A stretch of DNA of 64,000 nucleotides from Psychrobacillus sp048572895 (GTDB taxonomy: Bacteria; Bacillota; Bacilli; Bacillales_A; Planococcaceae), in NCBI RefSeq assembly GCF_048572895.1, contig NZ_CP183878.1, positions 1,798,001-1,862,000 of the forward strand. Reading direction: 5' to 3'. Under the pieces are notes generated by a model. That model did no database searches and was not told where the DNA came from. It was given only the letters and a program-made list of their open reading frames with translations. Each line of letters starts with the position of its first letter. Within the stretch, counting starts at the first letter, position 1. The translations under genes were made by a program, and so were the position numbers. This document shows positions 45,410 through 54,308 of the stretch, one piece after another.

Positions 45410-45576
45410 ATGGATAATAAACAAAAAGAAGAAGTAAAACAATTGATAGTGGCCATGATGAAGTAAATGCCTCGAGAAAAGAGCTACTACATATGTCAAA
45501 GGAAAACTTCGATGAGCTGGCAGAATATTGTCGTATTTTAGATGAAAGAGAAACCACCAAACCGTTAATTTGGTAG
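45410..45576 (+). pseudogene. Small frameshifted reading frame of unknown family
   Basis: An ATG at 45410 opens MDNKQKEEVKQLIVAMMK and stops; the other frame gives VNASRKELLHMSKENFDELAEYCRILDERE and ends at 45576. Joined they would make about 54 helical residues with a start and stop, split by one frameshift. GTGTTAAAC precedes the ATG (weak). A hairpin with CCACC/GGTGG follows at about 45553-45582. Confidence 0.35.
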
Positions 45577-45620
45577 GTGGCTGTTTTGAGATGTTTTTTT
45601 GTTGGCCATAGAAGTTTTTC

Positions 45621-47297
45621 TTATTGAACTGATTGGATTAGATAGGTTTCTTCAATTTCACCCACAGTTAAGGGTGGGCTGAACAGATATCCTTGGCCAC
45701 TAGGACATCCAAACTTCTTAAGGAGATTTACATGCTTGTCTGTTTCAATTCCTTCAGCAACGACGTTTAGGTTTAAATTTATTCCTATATCAATTATCGA
45801 TTTAACAAGAGCTAAATCCTTGGAGTCGTGCATTCCGCCACGAATAAAAGACTGATCAATTTTCAACGTGTCTACGGGTAGTTTCGTTAATAGACTTAGA
45901 GAAGAGTAACCCGTCCCAAAGTCGTCTATCGAAATGCCAATACCCATTTTTTTAAATTGTGAGAGGATAGGATGTACTATTTCAAAATCTTCAAAAACGC
46001 TTTCTGTCACTTCAACCTCAAAATATTTAGGTTCTACCTTTGTGGCCATCATGCACATTTCTATATACTCCGTTAATTTGGTATATCGAAACTGATGAGG
46101 AGAAACGTTCACGGACACTTTAACGAGTGAATAGCCTTTTGCCTCCCATCTGGAGATCTGATTTAAAGCCTCTTTGATAACCCAATTCCCGATTTCATCT
46201 ATTAAGCCTGTTTCTTCGGCAATTGGAATAAAATCCATAGGAGGTACATTACCAAGCACCGGGTTTCTCCATCGAATAAGCGCTTCCAGTCCATTGAGTT
46301 CTAAAGTGGCCAAATCCATCTTAGGCTGATAATGAAGAAAAAACTCATTATTTTCTATTGCTTTCCGCAGTTCTGTTTCAACCTTGATTTTTTGGTCTTG
46401 CTTTTCCTTTAGGCGTTTATTAAACATCTTGAAATTGTTTTTGCCAGCTTGTTTTGCAGAGTACATAGCCATGTCCGCAAGATTTATCAGTTCAGTTAAT
46501 TCGGTACTGTCAGAAGGAAAATAGCTTACGCCTATACTAGTAGTAACATATATTTCATTTCCTTCAATGAGATAAGGAACCTTAATTTGTTCAATAATCT
46601 GTTCAGCAATCATAAGAGCAACATCTTGGCTTTTATTGTTGATTAATACGATAAATTCATCGCCGCTTAAATGAAACACAGAGATGGATTCATTTTGGAA
46701 TGATCTTAATGTTTCAGCTATTCCTTCTAGCAACGCATCACCCACTCTATGTCCAAACTTATCATTTATCAGTTTCAACCTGTCGATGTCCATAAATAGA
46801 ACTGAAACTGTATTTGAATGCTTTATGTCGATAAGTTTTCTATCAAGACTTCTTCTGTTAGGAAGATTGGTTATTTCATTATGATTTGCTAGGAAATCGA
46901 TATGTTGTTCCTTGATTTTAATGTCGGTTAAATCCCTTACAACGCAAACAATCTTGTTTGTTTCTTCGACTTTGGAAAGCGTAAGCTCTTGCGGAAATTT
47001 CGTTCCGTCTAACCTGGTTCCAACTGTCTCGCCTCTCCAAAGCCTTCTTTCATTTAAGATGGGAATAACATTTAAAATTCCTTGCACAGCTTCTTCATCG
47101 TAGCAAATATGCCAGGTGTTATTCAACAGGTGTTCTTTAGTAAATCCATACATGGTGGCATGAGCTTCATTTGCAAATACAAATTTACCATCTTCATCTG
47201 TAATGCCAATTCCATCTATTGAAGAATCCAAACCATATGAATATTCAATCAACGTTAGCTCTGTCTGGCTTAATCTTTTTATATCTCGCTCTTTCAT
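45621..47297 (-). CDS. PAS-GGDEF-EAL protein, probable c-di-GMP phosphodiesterase
   Basis: 558 residues: PAS domain (about 15-125), a GGDEF-type domain whose active site reads HLSGDEFIVLI (first Gly changed to Ser) and a complete EAL domain with GLEALIRW, DDFGTGYSSLSLL, KIDQSFI and VAEGIET. The intact EAL set predicts breakdown of c-di-GMP, with the GGDEF part perhaps serving as a GTP sensor. No membrane segment. It lies inside the island and could oppose the cyclase at 16580. Confidence 0.85.
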   Translation of the reverse strand: MKERDIKRLSQTELTLIEYSYGLDSSIDGIGITDEDGKFVFANEAHATMYGFTKEHLLNNTWHICYDEEAVQGILNVIPILNERRLWRGETVGTRLDGTKFPQELTLSKVEETNKIVCVVRDLTDIKIKEQHIDFLANHNEITNLPNRRSLDRKLIDIKHSNTVSVLFMDIDRLKLINDKFGHRVGDALLEGIAETLRSFQNESISVFHLSGDEFIVLINNKSQDVALMIAEQIIEQIKVPYLIEGNEIYVTTSIGVSYFPSDSTELTELINLADMAMYSAKQAGKNNFKMFNKRLKEKQDQKIKVETELRKAIENNEFFLHYQPKMDLATLELNGLEALIRWRNPVLGNVPPMDFIPIAEETGLIDEIGNWVIKEALNQISRWEAKGYSLVKVSVNVSPHQFRYTKLTEYIEMCMMATKVEPKYFEVEVTESVFEDFEIVHPILSQFKKMGIGISIDDFGTGYSSLSLLTKLPVDTLKIDQSFIRGGMHDSKDLALVKSIIDIGINLNLNVVAEGIETDKHVNLLKKFGCPSGQGYLFSPPLTVGEIEETYLIQSVQ

Positions 47298-47595
47298 TGT
47301 GACCCCCTAATGACCCAACATAATTTTTTTAAAATCTTATTTTTTATCGGTAAAGAGAAGAGATTATGAAGGTGTAATCAGATTCACAACAATTGCATCA
47401 AGAGTAACCCTCGTAACAATGATTTTTCATTACAAATGTTATTTCTAAGAGATTTCAGAACTAAAAATATGATAGGGTTGTGAAAGGTTTAACTTAAACT
47501 CCCATGAAAATTAGTTCTTCAAGTAAAAAAGAAATATATGAAGTTGAGTTAGATTCCTTAATAAAACAATATAAAAAGGATAAGGAGCTAATAAA

Positions 47596-47883
47596 ATGAT
47601 TAGAGTTGTATGTAAAGCCAAATTAATATCGGGTGTAAAGGTTGAAGAATATTTAATAATGGCTAGAGAAGTTATTTCAAAAACCAGAAAAGAAAAAGGT
47701 TGTATAATGTACGCTCTTCACAAAGATATCAATGATCCGACTATCCTTACTATGATTGAAGAATGGGTGGATGAAGAGGCTTTAAATCAACACAATAAAA
47801 GTGAACATGTTTTAAAAATTGTTCCTGAGCTTAGAAAACTTCGAGAAAGTACAGAAATCAACATGTATAGAGAAGTAAAATAA
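47596..47883 (+). CDS. Antibiotic-biosynthesis-monooxygenase (ABM) family protein
   Basis: 95 residues: VVCKAKLISGVKVEEYLIMAREVI, KGCIMYALHKDINDPTILTMIEEWVDEEAL, as in YgiN/YcnE-like quinol monooxygenases or related dimers of the ferredoxin-like fold. Such proteins are cofactor-free oxygenases or have unknown roles. AAGGATAAGGAGC precedes the ATG. Confidence 0.75.
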   Translation: MIRVVCKAKLISGVKVEEYLIMAREVISKTRKEKGCIMYALHKDINDPTILTMIEEWVDEEALNQHNKSEHVLKIVPELRKLRESTEINMYREVK

Positions 47884-48496
47884 ATTTCATAATCATTTGT
47901 TTCTAACTTTGGAAAGAATAGCTTACTCCAATAAATGGCTCAAATGTTGAATAAGGGTCTCTTGACTTCTTCTACTAAAGTGTGCTTTCAATAAGGAGTA
48001 AAGCTTTTTTTCTTATTGAACTAACGGCATTATCGCCGTAAATACTTTGAGGTAACAGGGATGTTTTAAAAATCCCTAAACAAACCTATGTTGCACTTTT
48101 TTTAGCGTAATATAATCTACAACTATTTTACGTTTCCTATAAAGGTACTGGTTCTCTTGGATTAAGCTATCGAATTCTTAGTCAGAATTGGGATTAACTT
48201 CAATAATTTATGAATTATTTTCCCTATAATTTTAGCTAGTGTATTGGACCTCGTAATTGACTTGATTGATGCCAATTACACAATTCCTATTCGACAAGTT
48301 TGAGAGTGAAATAAAATAGTGAACCAATCGTAGCCCCGCTCATTCGAGTGGAGCTATTTTTATTTGAAAAAAACTTTATTGAAAGGTTCAACACAGAGGA
48401 TACAAATATAATTCTTTGATACGAGATAAATTACCTTATCCATAACATAATTTTTTCATAATCTATAAATAGTAACTGGAAAGGAGGGGGTATAAG
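47884..48496. other. Non-coding stretch before yjcZ
   Basis: No gene seen. Holds small hairpins (ACGGC/GCCGT near 48025-48040; GGGAT/ATCCC near 48058-48080) and a good terminator (48331-48362). CATAATCTA at 48457-48465 fits the -10 of SigE/SigK promoters (CATAnnnTA) and lies 32 bases before the yjcZ start. The rest may be decayed coding DNA. Confidence 0.4.
48331..48362 (+). terminator. Terminator upstream of yjcZ
   Basis: TAGCCCCGCTC and GAGTGGAGCTA pair at 10 of 11 positions (one G-T) around ATTC, then TTTTTATTT. The gene it once served is not visible. Confidence 0.7.
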
Positions 48497-48619
48497 ATGT
48501 CTGGATATAGTGGTGGCGACTACGGCGGCGACTATGGTAATCGCGGATCTAACTTCGCGTTGATTGTAGTATTGTTTATCCTACTTATTATTGTGGGAGC
48601 AAGTTTTATGAAGTACTAA
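48497..48619 (+). CDS. yjcZ: YjcZ-family sporulation peptide
   Basis: 40 residues: a Gly/Tyr-rich start (MSGYSGGDYGGDYGNRGS) and one membrane helix (FALIVVLFILLIIVGASF) ending in a short tail, the signature of the YjcZ/SscA spore family. AAGGAGGGGGTATAAG precedes the ATG. A SigE/SigK-like -10 sits upstream. B. subtilis SscA is needed for spore coat assembly; the role here is by family only. Confidence 0.85.
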   Translation: MSGYSGGDYGGDYGNRGSNFALIVVLFILLIIVGASFMKY

Positions 48620-48768
48620 ACAAATATGATGTAGATTGATAGGGAGTTTCAGCCTTGCCAACATCCCTTTTTAGTCATTGGGTATAATTTGTCCGCTGCA
48701 CCTAACGCCTTTAAGAAAAATAATTAGTAAAAAAGAAATTTCTCTATTTTGTATCTTCTCTTCTTAAA

Positions 48769-48805
48769 AAGCGACCTTTTCTCGATGAATTGGTCGCTGT
48801 TTTTA
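48769..48805 (+). terminator. Terminator downstream of yjcZ
   Basis: AGCGACC and GGTCGCT pair perfectly with a 15-base loop, then GTTTTTATTT. Confidence 0.7.
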
Positions 48806-48883
48806 TTTATCAAAAAAAAAATTAAATTTTTCATCTTTCCTATAGATACCTATAATTACACATGAAAGGAGGAATTTACCTAT

Positions 48884-49152
48884 AATATTGAAAGCCCAGC
48901 AAATATTACCGCAAATTTACTAATAGAAGGGATTGGAGCTTTACAGAATTTAAAAGAATTCACTTTTCAAATTCACATGCAATAATGTACTTAAAAGAAG
49001 TTTTAGATTTAAAAAGTCTAAAGAACATAACAATAGAAAATACAGATGGTGCTACATCAACTGAAATGTTTTTACGCCAGTGGGGATTAACTAATGACGT
49101 TAATTTCATTTATCCGGACGGCACCAAAAATTATTGGAAATCTAAAGAATAA
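48884..49152 (+). pseudogene. Frameshifted remnant of an unknown protein
   Basis: One frame gives NIESPANITANLLIEGIG...LKEFTFQIHMQ and stops near 48984; the next frame goes on at once as AIMYLKEVLDLKSLKNITIENTDG and ends ...PDGTKNYWKSKE at 49152. One base inserted explains the break. The pattern of Leu/Ile spacing is faintly repeat-like. AAAGGAGG lies upstream, but no start codon follows it. Family not recognised. Confidence 0.5.
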
Positions 49153-49379
49153 ATTTTGTTTTAAAACCATATTTAGACCTTTCAAGGAGAACCATTTCTT
49201 ATCGCGCTAACGGATGGGTTTTGTTCAAGAAGTAGATATACAAAAGGACCTCCAAAAGGTCATTTTATTTTGATGCAAAATAAAAACAATAAATACCATG
49301 CCTATAGTCTAAAAGTGTTAATTAATAGACTTCTTTGAATATTACTTTGGAATATCGATTCAGAAAATCGTCTAAACGC

Positions 49380-49569
49380 GGAGAAATCGGTTTCGGTTTC
49401 AACGCAGGGGACGGTACATAGTTGAACATAATAGACGCAGGAATCATGGATCCAACTAAAGTAACGCTTCTGCACTTAAATCGCTGCATCTGCAGCTGCA
49501 TTATTCTTAACTACAGAAGCAGTAGTTGCAGACCTAGCTGAAAAAAATCCAATGGGCGAAGTGATGTGA
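49380..49569 (+). pseudogene. groEL: groEL C-terminal relic
   Basis: In pieces interrupted by a stop and frameshifts one reads GEIGFGFNAGDGT, NIIDAGIMDPTKVT and SALKS..SAAALFLTTEAVVADLAEKNPMGEVM, which is the known C-terminal region of GroEL (GFNA, GI.DP.KVTR.AL..A...A...LTTEA...). The rest of the 540-residue gene is absent. It is a dead fragment of a second or transferred groEL copy. Confidence 0.8.
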
Positions 49570-49848
49570 TTTTCGTCTAGAAACCTTTGTGTATAAGTGG
49601 TTTTTAGGTTAGATAAAAGTGAAAGGTTAACACCCATCTTTGGGAAAAGATTTAAAAAAGTTATATTAAATGAGGACAGCTGCCTTTAAATCTTTAATCG
49701 TTCTCTCATACTATATGGTATATAAGCAGCAGCTTGAAAGCACTCCCTATGGGACATCGTTTGCTTTTTATGATTTCAATGGGGGTAAGAAAGGAACGGT
49801 ATGAATTGCTGATTTATTAATCACTAAAAAGAGAGGAGAGAGTGGAAA

Positions 49849-51285
49849 TTGAAACCGACTTTATCGATAATAATAACTGGAAAAGTAAATAATATAAATT
49901 TAGTGCATTTATACAGCGTAGCACAAAACTTACATTATTCTGAGCTAATCTTACTACAGAATGGTTCACCAAATAAAAATACTCATCCGATTTATTTCAA
50001 ACCTAATGTAAGGGTACTTCAATTTGGTACAGAAACTAAAAGTTACAAATTGCGGGTACACGGAGCAAAAATAGCAAAGGGAAATATATTACTATTCTTG
50101 GATACAAAATTCTTAGTAAATATCCAAGATATTAGATCGCTCATACTCTGTGTAGAAAATAAAGAAGCAGATTTAGCTCTAAGCACCTATTCAGATAAAC
50201 CCCAGCCAGGTGTTATCAATTTTGAGTCAGTAGAATATATGATCAATATTATTTCTAACCGGAGAGACCTTTTTTGCAGTTCGCTTTACAATCTCCCATT
50301 TGCTATCAGTCGAGAAGCTTTATCACTTATTGGAACAGATAGTCTAGCAGTCCCTCCATTAGCAAAAATGAATGCAATTAAAAAGGGATTAGTCTTTAAA
50401 GTTTTTAATCACCCAAAAAATAATCTGAATAGTTTAAATAAAAAGGGGAAATCGCTGCTAATGGAAGAGTTTTTACAATCAACGTCATTTTGGTTGAGCG
50501 ATTATGGCAGAAGAAGTGGATATACGAATTTAGGACGAAGATATGACGTATTAGAACTTCAAAACGATGAGATACAGCCCTACCATTCTGGAGTAACTGC
50601 AATAATTTCAGCCTCCAATGAAGAGGCTACTATCGGCAAGGTTATCAGGAGTGCCATTGATGCGGGTGCAACACAAGTAGTAGTTGTTGAGAACGGTTCG
50701 ACTGATGTCACTGCGAAAGTTGCTAGAGCAGCAGGTGCAAAAGTTTTATCCTTCTCTTATAGATTAGGGCACGATGTCGGAAGAGGAGTAGGGGTTATGA
50801 ACTTTCCGTCAGCACATTATTTATTCCTTGATGGGGACATGATTATTTCGGTAGATGAGCTGAGACCATTTATTGCTGCTGTTACCCAAGACGGAATAGA
50901 TGTAGCCTTAAACGATCTAAGCAAACTAGTGAGACTTCAGGAATGGGATGAAGTAACCTGGTCAAAATATTTTCTTAACAATTCATTAGAACGAAATGAT
51001 TTGGATGTGAATACTCTAACCGCAGTTCCGCATGCGATAAGCGAAAGAGCGGTTAAAATAATAGGGATTGCAAATCTGGCAGTTCCTACATTAGCAACGG
51101 TAAGGGCTGTATTATCAGGATTAAACGTTAAAGCTATTCGCGAGGTAGATGTAATCTCGAAAAATAGAATACGGGGTGAATTACTATACAGCAGTAAAGG
51201 AAATTTAGTTGAACAGCTTATTGTAGGTGACATGTGTCAGGGATTGCACGAGATAATTCTTCAGAAGTATGGAAGGGTCTCTTAA
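49849..51285 (+). CDS. Two-domain GT-A (family 2-like) glycosyltransferase
   Basis: 478 residues. The second half is a clear family 2 domain: VTAIISASNEEATIGKVIRSAI, VVENGSTDVTAKVA, LFLDGDMIIS (DxD-type metal site). The first half repeats the pattern in a weaker form (LSIIITGKVNNINLVHLYSVA, LILLQNGSPNK, ILLFLDTKFL) with the acidic motif DTK, so it looks like an internal duplication with one domain perhaps inactive. AAAGAGAGGAGAG precedes the TTG start. It begins the 49.8-56.1 kb cluster of surface-glycan genes. Confidence 0.8.
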   Translation: MKPTLSIIITGKVNNINLVHLYSVAQNLHYSELILLQNGSPNKNTHPIYFKPNVRVLQFGTETKSYKLRVHGAKIAKGNILLFLDTKFLVNIQDIRSLILCVENKEADLALSTYSDKPQPGVINFESVEYMINIISNRRDLFCSSLYNLPFAISREALSLIGTDSLAVPPLAKMNAIKKGLVFKVFNHPKNNLNSLNKKGKSLLMEEFLQSTSFWLSDYGRRSGYTNLGRRYDVLELQNDEIQPYHSGVTAIISASNEEATIGKVIRSAIDAGATQVVVVENGSTDVTAKVARAAGAKVLSFSYRLGHDVGRGVGVMNFPSAHYLFLDGDMIISVDELRPFIAAVTQDGIDVALNDLSKLVRLQEWDEVTWSKYFLNNSLERNDLDVNTLTAVPHAISERAVKIIGIANLAVPTLATVRAVLSGLNVKAIREVDVISKNRIRGELLYSSKGNLVEQLIVGDMCQGLHEIILQKYGRVS

Positions 51286-52683
51286 TTAATTTTCTATCCA
51301 ATTAGGCTGATCAGCAATCCAAATGAATGGATTACTTTCTAAACTATCATCTTTAAAATAACCAATTAATTTCCCGGTATTTGTGGCTGCAAAATAACTT
51401 AAACCTTCTACGGGTCCAGTGGGTTGTTGTGTATAATCCCATAACACATAGAAATCGATTCCGTCCTTTGTGGCAGTTAACAATCCCCGTGGAGATTGTG
51501 AAGGGAGATAAGCCACATTCAAATGTGTAATAAGTGTTCCGGTTGCTTCAGCTGGAGCGCCAATTTTATCAATGAAGAATGCCTCATGCAACTGAGATTT
51601 AAGATCGCCTACTGTTAAGCGGTTCATCGTTTTGTCGAGCCGGAAATAACCACGACCTTTATTGTCATCCATTCCGAAGATTAGACAATGGGGAAGGATA
51701 GCTATGTCGGTAAATTGTACAGGTGAATTACCTTCAGGCCACAGGCTACTCCAGTTTTGTCCCCAATCATCGGTAAACCATACATTTGTATTGTGGGAAC
51801 CATCACCATTCAATAACCAAATTCTACTTTCGTATGGATCAATCTTAATACTGTGGAAATGCCATGATTCAATAGAAGGGGCATGAAAAATACACTTCCA
51901 GGTTTCACCATAATCCCTTGAAATATATGCTTTAAGTGTTTGTTTGGATTCTCTAGGTTGTAGGACATATGGAGCGAACAGTATAATATTTTCATACGAT
52001 TCTAGTCCCCAAAAGCTGTTTACATCTGAAACGGTATCTAACACTGCTACTTTATGGATACTTTTTTCACGAATATTACTTTTCCATACTTGCAACCCTT
52101 TGTCACCATCTAAATTATTTCCAATAATGAGTAATTCCCTTGAAGGCAGTTTTTTAAATCGGCTAATGCTGCCCTGAGTAAATGGATTTTGTATCTCAAC
52201 CCAAGATATTCCTAAATCTGTCGATTTATAAAGATTTGTATCACCGTATGCATATATTGTGCCGTCAGGTGTAACGTCAGATATTTCTCTTCCTAAGGTA
52301 GGCCTGATGATAGGGCTTAGTCTTGCAGGAAAAGGGGAATAGCGTTTAGAACTTCGTATAGTTTCATTCTGTAAGGTAAGGTTTGACACGAATTTAATCT
52401 TCACGGTGAAAGAGTTAGAATGTGCCAGGTCTTGAACATATCTAATATGTGTTGCGTGTTGAACGTCGGCATAAAAAACCCCGGGAATCATAATATACTC
52501 TTGCGGTATACCGCTGTTAATTGGACGAACCCATAATGAATCCCAGGTGAAGCCCTCATCGCTGGATGCTTCAAAGTGGATGACTGAACTTATTGGTAAT
52601 AAAGAAGGTTTAACACTAAAAATCGCGAGGCCCTTATCAATTGGAAACATTGTATTAAATTCCAACAACACATAATCCGACAT
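51286..52683 (-). CDS. Asp-box (BNR) repeat beta-propeller protein
   Basis: 465 residues with several Asp-box-like repeats: SSDEGFTWDSLW, STDLGISWVEIQ, SRDYGETWKCIF, FTDDWGQNWSSLW. They mark sialidase-like or Vps10-like propellers. No signal peptide is present, so it is cytosolic or placed on the spore surface from the mother cell. Its stop touches the stop of the glycosyltransferase gene on the other strand. On the minus strand CATATTCTA at 52743-52751 fits a SigE/SigK -10. No sialidase catalytic set is recognised. Confidence 0.7.
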   Translation of the reverse strand: MSDYVLLEFNTMFPIDKGLAIFSVKPSLLPISSVIHFEASSDEGFTWDSLWVRPINSGIPQEYIMIPGVFYADVQHATHIRYVQDLAHSNSFTVKIKFVSNLTLQNETIRSSKRYSPFPARLSPIIRPTLGREISDVTPDGTIYAYGDTNLYKSTDLGISWVEIQNPFTQGSISRFKKLPSRELLIIGNNLDGDKGLQVWKSNIREKSIHKVAVLDTVSDVNSFWGLESYENIILFAPYVLQPRESKQTLKAYISRDYGETWKCIFHAPSIESWHFHSIKIDPYESRIWLLNGDGSHNTNVWFTDDWGQNWSSLWPEGNSPVQFTDIAILPHCLIFGMDDNKGRGYFRLDKTMNRLTVGDLKSQLHEAFFIDKIGAPAEATGTLITHLNVAYLPSQSPRGLLTATKDGIDFYVLWDYTQQPTGPVEGLSYFAATNTGKLIGYFKDDSLESNPFIWIADQPNWIEN

Positions 52684-52808
52684 GCTTCTTATCCCTCTTT
52701 TCGTGACAGTTACTTTGTCATATTAAATGTGTCCCATGGAATAGAATATGATGTAGATTAATGCGGTTATGAAAAATTGAAAAGAAATAATTCGGGAGGA
52801 GTAGATGA

Positions 52809-53780
52809 GTGGAGATAATTGATATACTTAAATTAAGGTATGGCTTAAATCCTGTATTCATAAAACATCATAGAAACGTTTATAAAGTTCAAACTGTAGA
52901 AAAAACTTATTCACTTAAGGTCTATGATTGGCCAGTTCATCATAATTTTCATTATGAACTCCATCGACAACTAAAAAATAATGGTTTTAATTATTTTCCT
53001 CAAGTCATTCCGACCCTGGATGGATCAAACTCTGCAATTGATAGTAATTTAATTTATATTTTGAGCGAGTGGATAGAAGGTGTTAAGCCATCTTTTTCAA
53101 ATAAAGATCACTTGAAAAATGCCTCGGCATTCTTGGGCTCTTTTCATTTGGCTGCCTTAATTTCTGATCAAGGCATCCTATCAAAAGGACCAAATGATTT
53201 TTTGTTACCTTATTCGTTTTTTGATGTCAGAGTTGGCCAATATAGAAATGGTGTTATTTATGAAAAATTAATAGAGTGGGTTCAACAATTTGGAACTGAT
53301 CCGTTAAGGATAGCACAGGAAAGAATGGAATACGCAGCGTACATTTTTCCTTTAGATATCTATAAAGAGTTAGTGGAGACAGAGGAAGAAAAAAATACGT
53401 TTATACATGGTGATTACAATAATTCTAATGTGATTTTATCGACAAAAGGGCAAATGTATGTTATTGATTTTGATGATAGTTCCTCTTACTTAAGAGTTAG
53501 CGATTTAATCTTTTTATGCCATCTCTACATGGGAAAAGAAGGCGAATGGCTTCTTGATATATTAAAGTCCTATCATCGTGTAAGACCATTGAGTGAATTA
53601 GAATTTGAATTTATAAAATCGCAACTTTTTGTCCCAGGAAAAATTTATTGGGAAATGCATACCAAATCATTTTTAGATCAACAAGTTAGCAAAGAGTGGA
53701 TTTATCAAAATCTTTCTATGTACTGTGTGTATACAGTCTACCAAAAAATTAAAATGTTATCATATTCCGACCTATTCTAA
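52809..53780 (+). CDS. CotS-like spore protein with kinase fold
   Basis: 323 residues of the aminoglycoside phosphotransferase/CotS group: YSLKVYDWP (ATP-binding Lys), LSEWIEGVKP (hinge), FIHGDYNNSNVIL (catalytic loop with Asp and Asn) and YVIDFDDSSS (metal Asp). CotS, CotI and YutH of the B. subtilis coat are of this type; here the active-site residues are all kept, so it could phosphorylate a sugar or coat protein. GTG start after GGGAGGAGTAGATGA. Confidence 0.75.
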   Translation: MEIIDILKLRYGLNPVFIKHHRNVYKVQTVEKTYSLKVYDWPVHHNFHYELHRQLKNNGFNYFPQVIPTLDGSNSAIDSNLIYILSEWIEGVKPSFSNKDHLKNASAFLGSFHLAALISDQGILSKGPNDFLLPYSFFDVRVGQYRNGVIYEKLIEWVQQFGTDPLRIAQERMEYAAYIFPLDIYKELVETEEEKNTFIHGDYNNSNVILSTKGQMYVIDFDDSSSYLRVSDLIFLCHLYMGKEGEWLLDILKSYHRVRPLSELEFEFIKSQLFVPGKIYWEMHTKSFLDQQVSKEWIYQNLSMYCVYTVYQKIKMLSYSDLF

Positions 53781-53827
53781 GGTTTGTTTGAATAAGATGA
53801 GATGATTACAGTAGAAAGGAGTTCAGA

Positions 53828-54223
53828 ATGCCGATTCAAATTATTATCGGTTCTATGGATTATACAATGGAAAAGACGGGAAAACCGGCATCACCAGTAA
53901 CGACAACCCCAAAGCCACCAGTCACAACAACCCCAAAGCCACCAGTCACAACAACCCCAAAGCCACCAGTCACAACAACGCCAAGACCACCAGTCACAAC
54001 AACACCAAGGCCACCAGTCACAACAACCCCAAAGCCACCAGTCACAACAACGCCAAGACCACCAGTCACAACAACCTCAAAGCCACCAGTCACGACAACA
54101 CCAAGACCACGAAAACCTATAATATGGTGGCCATCAAAACCAAAGCCACCAAAACCACCAAAACCACCAAAACCACCAAAACCACCAAAACCACCAAAAC
54201 CACCAAAACCACCAAAACCATAA
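53828..54223 (+). CDS. Pro/Thr-rich tandem-repeat protein, probable surface glycoprotein
   Basis: 131 residues. After 22 N-terminal residues (MPIQIIIGSMDYTMEKTG...) there are nine copies of PVTTTPKP (with K/R and one S variant), a short RKPIIWWPSKPK segment, then eight PPK triplets. No signal peptide or anchor. AAAGGAGTTCAG precedes the ATG. The 27 Thr in the repeats are ideal O-glycosylation sites, and glycosyltransferase genes lie on both sides; the layout recalls repeat glycoproteins of the exosporium. Repeat number is expected to vary between strains. Function inferred from context only. Confidence 0.7.
   Translation: MPIQIIIGSMDYTMEKTGKPASPVTTTPKPPVTTTPKPPVTTTPKPPVTTTPRPPVTTTPRPPVTTTPKPPVTTTPRPPVTTTSKPPVTTTPRPRKPIIWWPSKPKPPKPPKPPKPPKPPKPPKPPKPPKP
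53894..54109 (+). repeat. Nine tandem 24-bp units coding PVTTTPKP
   Basis: Consensus CCAGTCACAACAACCCCAAA plus GCCA. Units differ by a few bases, mostly K/R codon changes. No spacers, in frame throughout. Confidence 0.95.
54146..54220 (+). repeat. Eight tandem 9-bp units coding PPK
   Basis: CCACCAAAA repeated eight times without change, ending CCATAA. A perfect short repeat prone to slippage. Confidence 0.95.
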
Positions 54224-54308
54224 GCATAGAGACAAGGGAGCTTAAGAAGAAACAAACTAAAAAACTGATTAGACTCATTGCACCGGGATATAAAATAAGG
54301 AGGTTACT

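Larger units (their letters stand above)
48620..49848. other. Decayed stretch between yjcZ and the first glycosyltransferase gene
   Basis: No intact gene. Contains a terminator (48769-48805), a frameshifted reading frame (48884-49152), a short hairpin GACCT/AGGTC near 49245-49260, a groEL relic (49380-49569) and CATACTATA (49707-49715), which fits a SigE/SigK -10, before the glycosyltransferase gene. Confidence 0.55.

Noticed and set aside
53894..54220. CRISPR-like direct repeats
   Set aside because: Units are adjacent without spacers, in frame, and translate to a low-complexity protein; no cas gene is near.
53860..54255. Open antisense frame coding GGFGGFGG and VVVTGG repeats
   Set aside because: It is the mirror of the Pro/Thr repeat gene. 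It has no ribosome binding site, and its openness comes from the stop-free repeat units.
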